Shown piece after piece: positions 39,270 to 51,041 of a DNA stretch of 64,000 nt. The DNA comes from Burkholderiaceae bacterium. GTDB taxonomy: Bacteria; Pseudomonadota; Gammaproteobacteria; Burkholderiales; Burkholderiaceae_E. The position numbers were made by a program, and so were the translations under genes. Numbering within the stretch: position 1 is the stretch's first letter; each line of letters opens with the position of its first letter. Under the pieces are notes generated by a model. It was given only the letters and a program-made list of their open reading frames with translations. It did no database searches and was not told the DNA's origin. The DNA lies in contig JAMLIN010000009.1 of NCBI GenBank assembly GCA_023954135.1, positions 1 through 64,000 on the forward strand, read 5' to 3'.

Positions 39270-41847
39270 GGCCGCCGCCGGGAACCCGGTCCGGGCGGAT
39301 CGGCACGGGCTTTTGCGGGGGCGTCGGGTCGCCCCCGTCCGCGGGTATCGTGACATCCGGGTCGGGTTCGACCCGGATCCGCCAGTAGCGCCGGTCGGCC
39401 TGGCGCCAGCTGGCGAGCTCGGGCGGGCGACCCGGCGCGAAGCCGATCCGGATCGTCGCGAGCGCATCGCTGCGCAGCAGCTCGATTCCCCGGCGCCGAT
39501 AGCGTTCGACGACGGCGGCGTTCGGATGCCGGAAGCGATTGCGGTAGCCGACCTGCGCCACCGCGAATCGCGGCGTCACCGCCAGCAGGAAGGCGGCGCT
39601 CGATGAGGTGGCGCTGCCATGATGCGGCACCAGCAACACGTCGGCCGCCAGACCCGCATCGCCGTATATCCGGATCAGGTCCCGTTCCTCCGCTACGCCG
39701 ATGTCACCGGCCAGCAGCGCGCTGCCGGCCGGCGAGCGGACGCGCAGCACGCAGCTCGAGGCATTGCCGCCGAAGACGCGGCGCGACCCGCCCGCCTGGC
39801 GCGCATCGATCCGGTCGGGACCGGGATGCAGCATCTCGAACTCGACCCCGTCCCATTGCCAGCGCTGGCCGCGCTCGCAGGGAGTGAAGCGCGGATCGGC
39901 CGCGAGGCGATGGCCACGCCCCAGGGCGCCGGAGATGCGCTCGACGCGCATGGCATCGAGCACCGACCCGGCGCCGCCCGCATGGTCGTCGTCCTCATGG
40001 GAGACGATGAGCCGGTCGAGGTCGGCTATGCCGCGCCGGCGCAGCCAGGGCACCACATGCCGCATGCCGGCATCGCTGCCCGGCCCGTAGGACGGTCCGG
40101 TGTCGTAGAGCAGCCGGTGCCGGTGGGTCTCGATCAGCACCGCGTTGCCCTGCCCGACGTCGATCGCGGTCAGCCGCCAGTGTCCCGCGGGCGGCCGCGG
40201 ATCGGTGCCGACCAGCAGGGGCAGCATCAGGACGAAGGCCTGGCGGCGAGCGATCGGGCGCGTCGGCGCCAGCACGCAGTAGCCGGCGACGATGCTGGCA
40301 ACCAGTGCCGCCGCGCCCGGCGAAGCGACCACCGCGATCGCGCCGGCGGCGGCCGAGAGCAGCCGCAGCGCTGCGATCAGCAGGCCGGTCACGACGGCGA
40401 CCGGCCAGAGCAGGATGGCGCCGATCGCCGATGAAAGCGAGGCGATCGCGGCGCCGGCAAGCGCCAGCGGCGTGACCACCGCCGACACCAGCGGGATCGC
40501 GAACGCGTTCGCGAGCGGACCGACGAGGCTCACCGATGCGAAGAAAACTGCCCCCAGCGGAAACATCGCGACCGTCGCCGCCCACTGCGTCCCGACGGCC
40601 TCGCGCCACCAGCCCGGCCGCGCGCCGGCGGCACCGCCGTGCAGCACGATGGCGGCCACCGCCGCGAAGGACAGCCAGAAGCCCGCCGACAGAGGCGCCC
40701 AGGGATCGGAGATCACGACCACCGCGGCGGCGAGCGCGAGCACATCGGCGATCCGGCCTGCCCGCCCCGTGGCCGACGCCCAGGCGGCCACCGCCAGCAT
40801 CCAGCAGGTACGCTGCGCCGGAATGCCCCAACCGCTGAAGAGGCTGTACGCGAATGCCATCGCCAGCGCCGGCCACCAGGCGAGCAGCGGCGCGGGCCAC
40901 CGTTCGAACATGACCGGCGAGCGCCGGGCGCAGGTGCCGAGGATCCGTCGGCAGGCCCACAGCGCCATCGCGGCGAGCATCGTGATGTGCAGCCCGGAGA
41001 TGGACATCAGGTGGCCGACCCCGGTGCGCTGGTAGACCTGCCAGAGCCTCGGCGGTATCGCGGACTGGTCCCCCACCACCAGCGCCACGAGCGTGCCGGC
41101 GGCCTCGGGATCGCGCGCGGCCAGCGCCTCGGCGAGCCGGCCGCGTACCCAGTGACGAGCGCGCTCGAAAGCGATGCCGATGCCGGCTTCGTAACCCGGC
41201 AAGCGCGACGGTCCATCGGCCGTTGCCCCGCCGGCGCGCACGTAGCCTCGCCCGGCGATGCCTTCGGCCAGGGCCGCCAGCTCGGCGTCGTAGCCGCCCG
41301 GATTCAGCACGGCATGGTTGCGCTTGAGACGGATCGTCAGCGCCCAGCGGCTGCCGGGCTCCGGCGTCAGCGCCGCGGCGCCGCCCGACCAGCGCAGCAC
41401 GACACGGGCGCCGGCCGGACACGGCGCGGCGGGCGTGTCGACGGCGGGCCGGGTTTCGGCAAGGCGGCAGTCCCCGATGCGAAAGCGCAGGACCGGACCG
41501 AAGCTGCCGGCCACCGGCATCGAATCGACATGGCCGGTGACGAGAAGGTCGATGCCCTCGATCGCCGGGTCGACCCGGGCGTCGAGTGCCACAGCCGCGC
41601 GCCAGAGACAGAACGCGATGGACAGCAGCGCTACCCCGAGCCAGCGACAGGCCGGCCGGTGCGGCACGAGCGCCGCGCAGCCCAGCACGGCGAGCGCCAC
41701 CGTCCAGCCCGCCGATGGCAGCGTCGGCAGGCGATGGGCAAGCAAGGCGGCGGGAACCACGGGCCAGAGCAGCGGCCAGGAGGACCGCATCGGCCCGCCA
41801 CCGGCAATGCATCCGATCCATGCGCCGGCGAAGGCAACGCGAGGCAT
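39163..41847 (-). CDS. comEC: ComEC/Rec2 DNA-uptake channel
   Basis: The 894-residue protein has an N-terminal OB-like (DUF4131) region after several helices, a central competence domain ('GVGHLMSISGLHITMLAAMALWACRR', 'GWGIPAQRTCWMLAVAAWAS') with many membrane spans, and a C-terminal metallo-beta-lactamase-like domain with SHEDDDHAGG (two-metal motif) and 'VLLVPHHGSATSSS'. ComEC carries single-stranded DNA across the inner membrane and its lactamase domain is thought to degrade one strand. The last 50-60 residues are Pro/Arg/Gly-rich and antisense to bdhA, so the natural C-terminus may have been lost by a frameshift. tatD lies 82 bases upstream on the same strand. Confidence 0.93.
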   Translation of the reverse strand: MPRVAFAGAWIGCIAGGGPMRSSWPLLWPVVPAALLAHRLPTLPSAGWTVALAVLGCAALVPHRPACRWLGVALLSIAFCLWRAAVALDARVDPAIEGIDLLVTGHVDSMPVAGSFGPVLRFRIGDCRLAETRPAVDTPAAPCPAGARVVLRWSGGAAALTPEPGSRWALTIRLKRNHAVLNPGGYDAELAALAEGIAGRGYVRAGGATADGPSRLPGYEAGIGIAFERARHWVRGRLAEALAARDPEAAGTLVALVVGDQSAIPPRLWQVYQRTGVGHLMSISGLHITMLAAMALWACRRILGTCARRSPVMFERWPAPLLAWWPALAMAFAYSLFSGWGIPAQRTCWMLAVAAWASATGRAGRIADVLALAAAVVVISDPWAPLSAGFWLSFAAVAAIVLHGGAAGARPGWWREAVGTQWAATVAMFPLGAVFFASVSLVGPLANAFAIPLVSAVVTPLALAGAAIASLSSAIGAILLWPVAVVTGLLIAALRLLSAAAGAIAVVASPGAAALVASIVAGYCVLAPTRPIARRQAFVLMLPLLVGTDPRPPAGHWRLTAIDVGQGNAVLIETHRHRLLYDTGPSYGPGSDAGMRHVVPWLRRRGIADLDRLIVSHEDDDHAGGAGSVLDAMRVERISGALGRGHRLAADPRFTPCERGQRWQWDGVEFEMLHPGPDRIDARQAGGSRRVFGGNASSCVLRVRSPAGSALLAGDIGVAEERDLIRIYGDAGLAADVLLVPHHGSATSSSAAFLLAVTPRFAVAQVGYRNRFRHPNAAVVERYRRRGIELLRSDALATIRIGFAPGRPPELASWRQADRRYWRIRVEPDPDVTIPADGGDPTPPQKPVPIRPDRVPGGGPTGPSSRRRSKRPLRGSGPRRGCTGRPPWRRSARW

Positions 41848-41929
41848 GCCGCCAGACTAGGGACGGCCCGCGTCCGGCGCGTCCGTCTCTTGCCCGACCT
41901 GTTGGACCGAGTGGGCCGCTTGCGCGCGC

Positions 41930-42733
41930 TCAGCCGGTGGCCGGGCGCAGGCGGGGCATCACCCGCTCGGCGTTCGCGCTGGTGGCCGCGGCGATCTCCT
42001 CGATGCCAAGCCTGCGCAGGCCGGCGAGCCCGGCCGCGATCCTCGCCACTTCGGCCGGCTGGTTGGGCTCGCCCGAGCCTAGCCAGGGCGGCGGGATGTC
42101 GGGAGCGTCGGTCTCGAGCACGATGGCCTCGAGCGGCAGGCCGGTGGCGAGGCGGCGGATGTTGCGCGCTCTTTCCCAGACCATGGCGCCGCCAAAACCG
42201 AGCGCGAACCCGAGCCCGATGAAGCGTTCGGCCTGCTGGCGACTGCCGTTGAAGGCATGTGCGATCCCGCCCGGCACCGGAATCATGCGAAGGTACTTCA
42301 GCAGGCGGTCCTGCGAGCGCCTGACATGGAGCAGTACCGGCAACCCGTGCGCCCGGGCGATCTCGAGCTGCGCCTGGTAGAAGCGCTCCTGGCGAACGGC
42401 ATCGAATCCGGGGACGAAGAAGTCGAGCCCGATCTCGCCGACGGCGACGAGCTTCGGATCGTCCCGGCTTTGCGCCAGCGCGATATCGAGCTCTTCGAGG
42501 GCCCGCTCGTCGCAGGCGTCGATGCGCAGCGGATGGATGCCGAGGGCGAAATGAACGCCCTCGAAGCGGGTCGCGAGCGCGCGCACCGTGTCGAAGTTGG
42601 ACGGATCGATCGCCGGGACCACGATCCGTTCGACACCGGCCCGCATGGCCCGCCCCACCACCGCATCCAGCCCGAGCGCCACGAGCTCGCCGGCGTCGAG
42701 ATGACAGTGCGTATCGACGAGGCGAACGGACAT
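41930..42733 (-). CDS. tatD: TatD-family metal-dependent DNase
   Basis: The 267-residue product has the TatD barrel metal motifs: 'LVDTHCHLD' (HxH), 'AVGEIGLDFF' (Glu), 'VLLHVRRS' (His), 'IAHAFNGS' (His) and 'LETDAPDIPPPW' (Asp). Related enzymes are 3'-5' exonucleases acting in repair or DNA degradation. It is 6 bases after lolD. This order lolC-lolD-tatD-comEC places a nuclease directly beside the DNA-uptake channel, as is common in betaproteobacteria. Confidence 0.92.
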   Translation of the reverse strand: MSVRLVDTHCHLDAGELVALGLDAVVGRAMRAGVERIVVPAIDPSNFDTVRALATRFEGVHFALGIHPLRIDACDERALEELDIALAQSRDDPKLVAVGEIGLDFFVPGFDAVRQERFYQAQLEIARAHGLPVLLHVRRSQDRLLKYLRMIPVPGGIAHAFNGSRQQAERFIGLGFALGFGGAMVWERARNIRRLATGLPLEAIVLETDAPDIPPPWLGSGEPNQPAEVARIAAGLAGLRRLGIEEIAAATSANAERVMPRLRPATG

Positions 42734-42739
42734 GGTCGC

Positions 42740-43433
<694 letters not shown>

Positions 43434-43441
<8 letters not shown>

Positions 43442-44690
43442 AGCGCAGCGCCTCGGCGGGCCGCACCCGCGAGGCCCGCCAGCTCGGATAGATGGTCGCG
43501 GCGAAGGACATCAGGCAGGCCGCCACGCCGATGACGATGACGTCGCGCCAGTGGAGGTCGCTCGGCAGGTAGTTGATGAAGTAGATCCCCTTGGGCAGGA
43601 CCTCGAACCCCAGCGCCCGCTCGATGGCGCTCATGAGCGGCCCGATGTTCAGGGCGGCCACGACGCCCAGCACCACGCCGGCCAGGGTGCCCAGCACGCC
43701 GACCGAGGCGCCCTGGGTGATGAAGATGCGCATGATGCTCGCGGGGCTCGCGCCCAGCGTCCGCAGGATCGCGATGTCGGAGAGCTTGTCCGTCACGGTC
43801 ATCACCAGCATCGAGACGAGGTTGAAGGCCGCCACCGCCACGATCAGCATCAGGATCACGAACATCATCCGCTTCTCGATCTGGGTTGCGGCAAACCAGT
43901 TGCGGTTCTCCTGCGCCCAATCGCGGACGTACATCCCGGGGGGCAGCTCGCGCGCCAGGGCATCGGCGATCGACGGCGCCGCCATCATGTCGGTCGTGCG
44001 CAGGCGCACGCCGCTGACGCCGTCGATGCGAAAGAGCTTCGCGGCATCGGAGAGATCGACCAGCACCAGGTTGCTGTCGTACTCGTAGTGGCCCGAGGCG
44101 AAGATGCCGCTGATCGTGAACTGGCGCAGCCGGGGGATGATCCCGGCCGGCGTCGGGCTGCCCTGCGGCGCGATCAGGGTGAGCCGGTCACCGACGTCGA
44201 GCAGCCACTGGTTGGCGAGCTCCTTGCCGATGATGATCCGGAATTCCCCCGGCGCCAGGGAGTCGAGCCGCCCGAGGGCGAGCTGGCTGGCGTAGTCCGC
44301 GACCCCCGGCTCGCTCGCCGGATCGATGCCGCGCACCAGGATGCCCCGGACGCTGGCTTCGCGGGTCAGCATCGCCTGGCCGGCGACGAAGGGGGCGCCG
44401 GCGACGATGTCGGGCCGCTGGGTCGCCTGCGCGACGAGGGCGCTCCAGTCGTGGATCGGCGCGCTGCCGGCGAGCACCTCGATATGCGAGAGCACCGACA
44501 GCATCCGGTCGCGGACTTCCTTCTGGAAGCCGTTCATCACCGACAGCACGATGATCAGGGCGGCGACACCGAGCGCGATGCCTGCCACGGAGAGCCCCGA
44601 GATGAACGAGATGAAGCCGTTGCGACGACCGGTACGCCGGCCGGCCCGCGTATAGCGCAGCCCGATGAAGTATTCGTATGGGAGTTTCAT
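43434..44690 (-). CDS. lolC: Lipoprotein-releasing permease LolC/LolE
   Basis: The 418-residue permease has the LolC opening '[60 protein letters not shown]', a large periplasmic domain and three C-terminal membrane helices with '[23 protein letters not shown]' and '[18 protein letters not shown]'. Only one permease gene is here, so the complex may be the single-permease LolF type rather than the LolC/LolE pair of E. coli; the second copy could be elsewhere. The 33-base gap to the divergent rpfE-like gene holds both start regions. Confidence 0.93.
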
Positions 44691-44723
44691 GAGTGCGCCG
44701 GCAGTTTGCCATAGAATCGCCGG

Positions 44724-45776
44724 GTGACTGCCTCCATTCTGTGCCCGGGCGCCCTCGCCGACCCCGACGCGCACGGTCCCGCGCAAGATCCTCCCGACTG
44801 GCCGGCCACGGCGGCAGCCGCCGTGCGAAGCACACGGCTTCGTCGTGGTCGGATCCTGCATCATGAATCCGGCGAGGCACCGCTGCGGGACTGGCCCCAC
44901 GATCGTTGGCTGCGCGCGCGGTTCGGGCTGGCCGACGATACCCACCCCGACGCATGCGATGCGCTGGCCCTGCTGTCCGGGGACCGACCCGGACATGCCC
45001 TGGTGATGCGCCCGGCCCACCTGCATGTCGGGCTCGATCAGCTGCTGCTCCTGCCGCCCCATGCGATCTCCCTCTCGCAGGCCGATGCGGCAGCACTGTG
45101 CGACGCCGCGAACGCCCATTTCGGCGATGCCGGCCCGCGCTTCGACGTGCTGGCACCGGACTGCTGGCTGCTGCTGCCGCCTCGGCCGCTGGCGCTGGCG
45201 ACACGTTCTGCGAGCGTGGCCGTCGGCCGCGACATCCGGGAGCATCTTCCCGAGGGTGCCGACGCCCGACTGCTGGCCGCCTGGATCAACGAGGTCCAGA
45301 TGCTCTGGCATGGCCATCCGGCCAACGAGGCGCGCGAATCCGCGGGCCATCTGCCGGTCAACTGGCTCTGGGTCGACGGCCCCCTGCCGCAGGCAGGCAC
45401 GAGCCCCTTCGCCGCGGTCCATTCCGATCGGCCGAGCCTGCGGGCGCTGGCCAGGGCGGCAGGTGCCGAGGACGTCACGCCGGCCCCGCGGGCGGCCGCC
45501 GAGCTGGGCGAGCTCTTCGATGCGAAGCCGCGGCTGATCGAGCTGTCCTGCTGGCGCAGGCCCGTCCTCGAAGGTGACGCGGCCGGCTGGCGCGACGCCT
45601 GGTCGACATTCGCCACGCTCGTCGCGCCGGCCTTGCGCCAGGCAACCCACAAGGCCCGGCTGGAATTCATCCTGACCGGCGAGCACACATCGGTGACTCT
45701 CGGCTGGTCGGCGGGCGATCGCTGGAAATGGTGGCGTACCGCCGACCAGGGACCGCACAGCACGCCCGCCCGATGA
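44724..45776 (+). CDS. RpfE-type / phosphoglycerate mutase-like conserved protein
   Basis: The 350-residue product resembles the conserved Burkholderiales protein annotated as RpfE-type regulator or COG4255 phosphoglycerate-mutase-like, recognisable from 'PAHLHVGLDQLLLLPP', 'RFDVLAPDCWLLLPP', 'NEVQMLWHGHPANEARES' and the C-terminal 'LEFILTGEHTSVTLGWSAGDRWKWWR'. I cannot give a biochemical function. In its group it regularly precedes recJ, and here its stop overlaps the recJ ATG (ATGA). The GTG at 44724 lacks a ribosome site and sits 6-7 bases after a TAGAAT box, so translation could be leaderless. Confidence 0.75.
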   Translation: MTASILCPGALADPDAHGPAQDPPDWPATAAAAVRSTRLRRGRILHHESGEAPLRDWPHDRWLRARFGLADDTHPDACDALALLSGDRPGHALVMRPAHLHVGLDQLLLLPPHAISLSQADAAALCDAANAHFGDAGPRFDVLAPDCWLLLPPRPLALATRSASVAVGRDIREHLPEGADARLLAAWINEVQMLWHGHPANEARESAGHLPVNWLWVDGPLPQAGTSPFAAVHSDRPSLRALARAAGAEDVTPAPRAAAELGELFDAKPRLIELSCWRRPVLEGDAAGWRDAWSTFATLVAPALRQATHKARLEFILTGEHTSVTLGWSAGDRWKWWRTADQGPHSTPAR

Positions 45777-47491
45777 CCCGCAGCCGGCTCCTGCGGCAGC
45801 GCGAGGTCGATCCGCGCATCGCCGAATCGCTCGCCCGCCGGGGTGTCCATCCGGTTCTATGCCGCATCCTCGCCAGCCGGGGGCTGCGCGACGCCGCCGA
45901 GCTCGACACGGCCATCGCCGGACTCGCCGCGCCGGAATCGCTCGCCGACGGTCGACGCGCCGCCGCACTTCTCGCCGACGCGATCGCCGCCGGCGAGCGC
46001 ATCTGCGTGGTGGCCGACTACGACTGCGACGGCGCGACCGCGTGCGCCGTGGCGGTCCGCGGCCTGCGCCGCTTCGGGGCCACGGTCGACTACCTCGTGC
46101 CCAACCGCTTCGTGCACGGCTACGGGCTCGGCCCGGCGGTGGTCGAGCTCGCGAGCCGCCATCCGCGGCTCGGGCGCCCGGACTGGCTGCTCACGGTCGA
46201 CAACGGCATCGCCAGCATCGAAGGCGTCGAAGCGGCGCACCGCGCCGGTATGAAGGTGATCGTCACCGATCACCACCTGCCGGGCCCGACCCTGCCCGCG
46301 GCCGCCGCGATCGTCAATCCCAACCGCCGCGACTGCGCCTTCCCGAGCAAGCACCTCGCGGGCGTCGGCGTGGTCTTCTACCTGCTCGGCATGCTGCGAT
46401 CGCAGCTCGGCGCGACGGCCGGCCGCGCGCGCGTCGAGCTGGTCGACCTCCTCGATCTCGTCGCGGTGGGCACCGTCGCCGACGTGGTCAGGCTCGACCC
46501 CAACAATCGCCGGCTCGTCGCCGCCGGCCTGCGGCGCATCCGCGCCGGCCTCGCCTGCCCGGGCCTGGCAGCCCTGCTGCAGGTCGCCGGTATCGAGCCG
46601 GCCCGCGCCAGCGTGCGTGACATCGGATTCGGGATCGCGCCCCGGATCAACGCCGCGGGCAGGCTCGCCGAGATATCGACCGGCATCGAATGCCTGCTCG
46701 CCGACGATCCGGCGCACGCCGCCCGGCTTGCGGCCGAGCTCGACGCCATCAATCGCGAGCGGCGCCGCATCGAGCAGGACATGCGCGCGCAGGCGCTCGC
46801 CGACATCGGCGCCCCCGATGCCGGTGCACCGGCGCTGGTGATCTGCCGGGACGACTGGCACGAAGGTGTCGTCGGCCTGGTGGCGGGCCGCCTCAAGGAT
46901 CTCCACTGGCGGCCTGCGATCGCCCTCGCCCCGGCCCGCGGCGAACCCGGCATGCTGCGCGGCTCGGGCCGCTCGGTGCCGGGGCTGCATCTGCGCGATG
47001 CCCTCGAGACGGTCGCCAACCGGCATCCCGGGATGATCGAACGCTACGGCGGGCACGCGATGGCAGCCGGCCTCAGCCTCGCGGCCGCGAACCTGGCCGG
47101 CTTCACCTCGGCCCTGCACGAGGCGATCATCGAGCTCGCCGACGAGCACGCCTTCGACGAGATCCTGCTGCACGACGGGCCGCTCGCCCCCGCCGAGATC
47201 GACTTCGGCCTGCTCGATGCGATCGACGCCGGCATCTGGGGCCAGGGCTTTCCGGCGCCGCTGTTCGTCAACCGGTTCCGCGTCGATCGCCAGCGCGTGG
47301 TGGGCGATGGGCACCTGAAGCTCTCGCTGCGGCTCGGCGAGCGCGGCTTCGATGCAATCGCATTCGGGCGCAGCGCCTTCGTGGGCGAGCAGGCACGGCT
47401 CGCCTATCGCCTCGAGCGAAACGACTGGCAAGGTCGACAGGCGCTCCAGCTCGTCGTCGAGGACATCGACGATGGGGACGCTCCGATATAA
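45773..47491 (+). CDS. recJ: Single-strand DNA-specific exonuclease RecJ
   Basis: The 572-residue nuclease has the DHH-family motifs: VVADYDCDGATA (79-90), 'LLTVDNGIAS', 'VIVTDHHLPG' (DHH 166-168), 'DLVAVGTVADVV' and, after the linker, the DHHA1 region with 'RYGGHAMAAGLSL'. It degrades single-stranded DNA 5' to 3' in recombination and repair. I use the ATG at 45773, coupled to the rpfE-like stop. Its TAA stop lies inside a TATAAT box that is probably the prfB promoter. Immediately followed by prfB. Confidence 0.95.
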   Translation: MTRSRLLRQREVDPRIAESLARRGVHPVLCRILASRGLRDAAELDTAIAGLAAPESLADGRRAAALLADAIAAGERICVVADYDCDGATACAVAVRGLRRFGATVDYLVPNRFVHGYGLGPAVVELASRHPRLGRPDWLLTVDNGIASIEGVEAAHRAGMKVIVTDHHLPGPTLPAAAAIVNPNRRDCAFPSKHLAGVGVVFYLLGMLRSQLGATAGRARVELVDLLDLVAVGTVADVVRLDPNNRRLVAAGLRRIRAGLACPGLAALLQVAGIEPARASVRDIGFGIAPRINAAGRLAEISTGIECLLADDPAHAARLAAELDAINRERRRIEQDMRAQALADIGAPDAGAPALVICRDDWHEGVVGLVAGRLKDLHWRPAIALAPARGEPGMLRGSGRSVPGLHLRDALETVANRHPGMIERYGGHAMAAGLSLAAANLAGFTSALHEAIIELADEHAFDEILLHDGPLAPAEIDFGLLDAIDAGIWGQGFPAPLFVNRFRVDRQRVVGDGHLKLSLRLGERGFDAIAFGRSAFVGEQARLAYRLERNDWQGRQALQLVVEDIDDGDAPI

Positions 47492-47492
47492 T
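47487..47492 (+). promoter_or_regulatory. Consensus -10 box of prfB
   Basis: TATAAT, a perfect -10 element, overlaps the recJ stop codon and is about 30 bases ahead of the prfB ATG. The -35 region, within recJ, is weak. It would let prfB-lysS be expressed apart from recJ. Confidence 0.55.
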
Positions 47493-47522
47493 CGGGGGTT
47501 TTCCCGACCGAGCATGATCGCC

Positions 47523-48627
47523 ATGGAAGCCGAGCGACTGAACCAGATCGAATCCCGCATCGACGACCTGCGCGCACGGGTCGGCGAGCTTCGGAGGTAT
47601 CTTTGACTACGATCTGAAGAAGGATCGTCTCGAAGAAGTCAATCGCCTGCTCGAAGACCCGGGGGTCTGGAACGACGCCCAGAACGCCCAGGCGCTGGGT
47701 CGCGAAAAGAAATCCCTGGACGACGTCGTCCTCGTCATCGACGAGGTGACATCCGGCCTGGCCGACGCCGCCGAGCTCTTCGCGATCGCGCGCGACGAAG
47801 CCGACGACGACACCCTGCTTGCGGTCGACCGTGACGCCGCCGCGATCGAGACCGTCGTCGAATCGCTGGAGTTCCGCCGGATGTTCTCCAATCCGGCCGA
47901 CGCCGGCCCCTGCTTCCTCGAGATCCAGGCCGGCGCCGGCGGCACCGAGGCGCAGGACTGGGCGCAGATGCTGCTTCGCCAGTACCTGCGCTACTGCGAG
48001 CGCAAGGGGTTCGCCACCGAGGTCCTCGAGGAATCCGAGGGCGAGGTCGCCGGCCTCAAGGGCGCGACGATCCGCGTCTCGGGCGACTACGCCTACGGCC
48101 ATCTGCGCACCGAGACCGGCGTCCATCGGCTGGTCCGCAAATCCCCCTTCGATTCGAGCGGCGGTCGTCATACCTCCTTCGCCTCGGTCTTCGTCTATCC
48201 GGAAGTGGACGACTCGATCGAGGTCGACATCAATCCGGCCGACCTGCGCATCGACGTCTACCGCGCCTCGGGCGCCGGCGGCCAGCACGTCAACCGGACC
48301 GAATCGGCGGTGCGCATCACCCACCTGCCGACCGGCGTGGTCGTGCAGTGCCAGAACGACCGCTCGCAGCATCGCAACAAGGACGAAGCCATGAACATGC
48401 TGCGCGCGAGGCTCTACGAGCTCGAGCTGCGCAAGCAGCGGGCCGAGCAGGACAAGGTCGAGGCCGGCAAGACCGACATCGGCTGGGGCCACCAGATCCG
48501 CTCCTACGTGCTCGACAATTCGCGCATCAAGGACCTGCGGACCAACGTCGAGATCAGCAACACCAAGGCGGTCCTCGACGGCGACCTCGATCCCTTCATC
48601 TCCGCGAGCCTGAAGGCGGGAGTCTGA
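47523..48627 (+). CDS. prfB: Peptide chain release factor 2 (programmed +1 frameshift)
   Basis: RF2 reads UAA and UGA stops. The first 27 codons (47523-47603) end at CTT TGA C; a Shine-Dalgarno-like CGGAGG lies just ahead, the classic slippage arrangement. After a +1 shift, reading resumes at GAC (47605) as [11 protein letters not shown] and runs to 48627, 367 residues in all. The SPF anticodon-like tripeptide is at 207-209 and GGQ at 252-254, within two residues of their E. coli positions. So RF2 controls its own production: low RF2 gives pausing at UGA and more frameshifting. lysS follows after 4 nt, as in E. coli. Confidence 0.96.
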
Positions 48628-48631
48628 GTCA

Positions 48632-50179
<1,548 letters not shown>

Positions 50180-50189
50180 AGTGAAACAG

Positions 50190-50263
50190 CCCCCACGCTC
50201 GCTGTCGCTCGCTGCCCCCCGAGGGGGCTATCAGTGGCTTCGGGCGGCCGGGCGCCACTGATA
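50190..50263. repeat. GC-rich intergenic repeat with inverted ends after lysS
   Basis: CCCCCACGCTCGCTGTCGCT runs into GCTGCCCCCCGAGGGGG, a motif seen again and again between genes in Comamonadaceae and relatives. It is followed by the perfect inverted repeat TATCAGTGGC (50229-50238) / GCCACTGATA (50254-50263). Together they may terminate the prfB-lysS transcript. Confidence 0.6.
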
Positions 50264-50271
50264 CCAGGTCG

Positions 50272-50508
50272 ATGCGTCTCGTCCTGCGGACCTACGACAT
50301 CGTGATGCTGCAGCGGATGCGTTCGATCCTCGAGCAGCGCGGCATCGCGGTGCACGTCAGCGACGAGTTCACCTTCGCGGTGCCGGGGCTGCCCGGGGCG
50401 GAACAACCGCGCGGCCTCTGGGTGCCCCCCGCGGACTGGGAGGCCGCCATCCGGGCACTGCGGCACGACATACCGCCCGACGAGCTACCGACGCTCGAGG
50501 CCGACTGA
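50272..50508 (+). CDS. DUF2007-like small protein
   Basis: The 78-residue protein looks like the short DUF2007 'putative signal transducing protein' family: 'MRLVLRTYDIVMLQRMRSILEQRGIAVHVSDEFTF' gives a beta-alpha-beta pattern typical of that domain, ending in an acidic helix. No function is assigned. It follows lysS by 92 bases of repeat DNA and is convergent with iscA. Similarity is by overall pattern only, so the family call is tentative. Confidence 0.6.
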   Translation: MRLVLRTYDIVMLQRMRSILEQRGIAVHVSDEFTFAVPGLPGAEQPRGLWVPPADWEAAIRALRHDIPPDELPTLEAD

Positions 50509-50531
50509 CCTCCGAGCGGTTTCGCACAAGG

Positions 50532-50624
50532 CTTCGGATTCGGGTGCAGGGCAAGGCGGGGCGCCGAAGACAGTACGGTTGTACGGCAAGGCGCCCCAAC
50601 GCGGTCATGCGCCCGAATCCGGAG
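50532..50624. repeat. Dispersed hairpin repeat, copy 2
   Basis: Outer arms 50532-50547 and 50609-50624 pair over 16 bp with two G-U wobbles; GGGGCGCC and GGCGCCCC form the inner stem around the shared core GACAGTACGGTTGTACGGC. It lies between the convergent DUF2007-like gene and iscA, ending 5-6 bases before the iscA stop codon. Relative to copy 1 the stems differ by paired changes (G-C to T-A in the outer stem, A-T to G-C in the inner). Confidence 0.8.
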
Positions 50625-50629
50625 CCGGC

Positions 50630-50959
50630 TCAAACGTTGAAGGATTCGCCGCAGCCGCACTCACTCTTGACGTTCGGGTTGTTGAAGCGAAAGCCCTCGT
50701 TGAGGCCATCCTTCACGAAGTCGACCTCCGTTCCCTCGATATACGGCAGGCTCTTCGGGTCGACGAAGACCCGGATGCCGTTGCTCGCGAACTCCCGGTC
50801 GCCTTCCTCGATGTCGTCGGCGAACTCGATCCTGTAGGCAAGGCCCGAGCAACCCGTCGTCCGGATGCCGAGCCGCAGGCCGAGGCCCTTGCCCCGGCGC
50901 GCGAGAAAGCCGCCGACATGGTCGGCGGCGGCCCTGGTAAGCGTGATGCCCGTGGTCAT
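50630..50959 (-). CDS. iscA: Iron-sulfur cluster assembly protein IscA
   Basis: The 109-residue A-type carrier has all three cluster cysteines: Cys37 ([10 protein letters not shown]) and Cys101/Cys103 ([10 protein letters not shown]), matching E. coli IscA Cys35, 99 and 101 closely; '[16 protein letters not shown]' is the IscA form, not ErpA. It passes [4Fe-4S] clusters to target enzymes. iscR lies 118 bases upstream on the same strand, but iscS and iscU, which normally sit between them, are absent, as are hscB-hscA-fdx downstream. Start at 50959 chosen by family length. Confidence 0.93.
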   Translation of the reverse strand: MTTGITLTRAAADHVGGFLARRGKGLGLRLGIRTTGCSGLAYRIEFADDIEEGDREFASNGIRVFVDPKSLPYIEGTEVDFVKDGLNEGFRFNNPNVKSECGCGESFNV

Positions 50960-51041
50960 GCTGTCTGTCTCTGGTCCCGCAAGGTCGATCGATCGTTCAC
51001 TGTACCTGTCGTTTGCCGTGCCTGCATCCGCCATACGCCGG

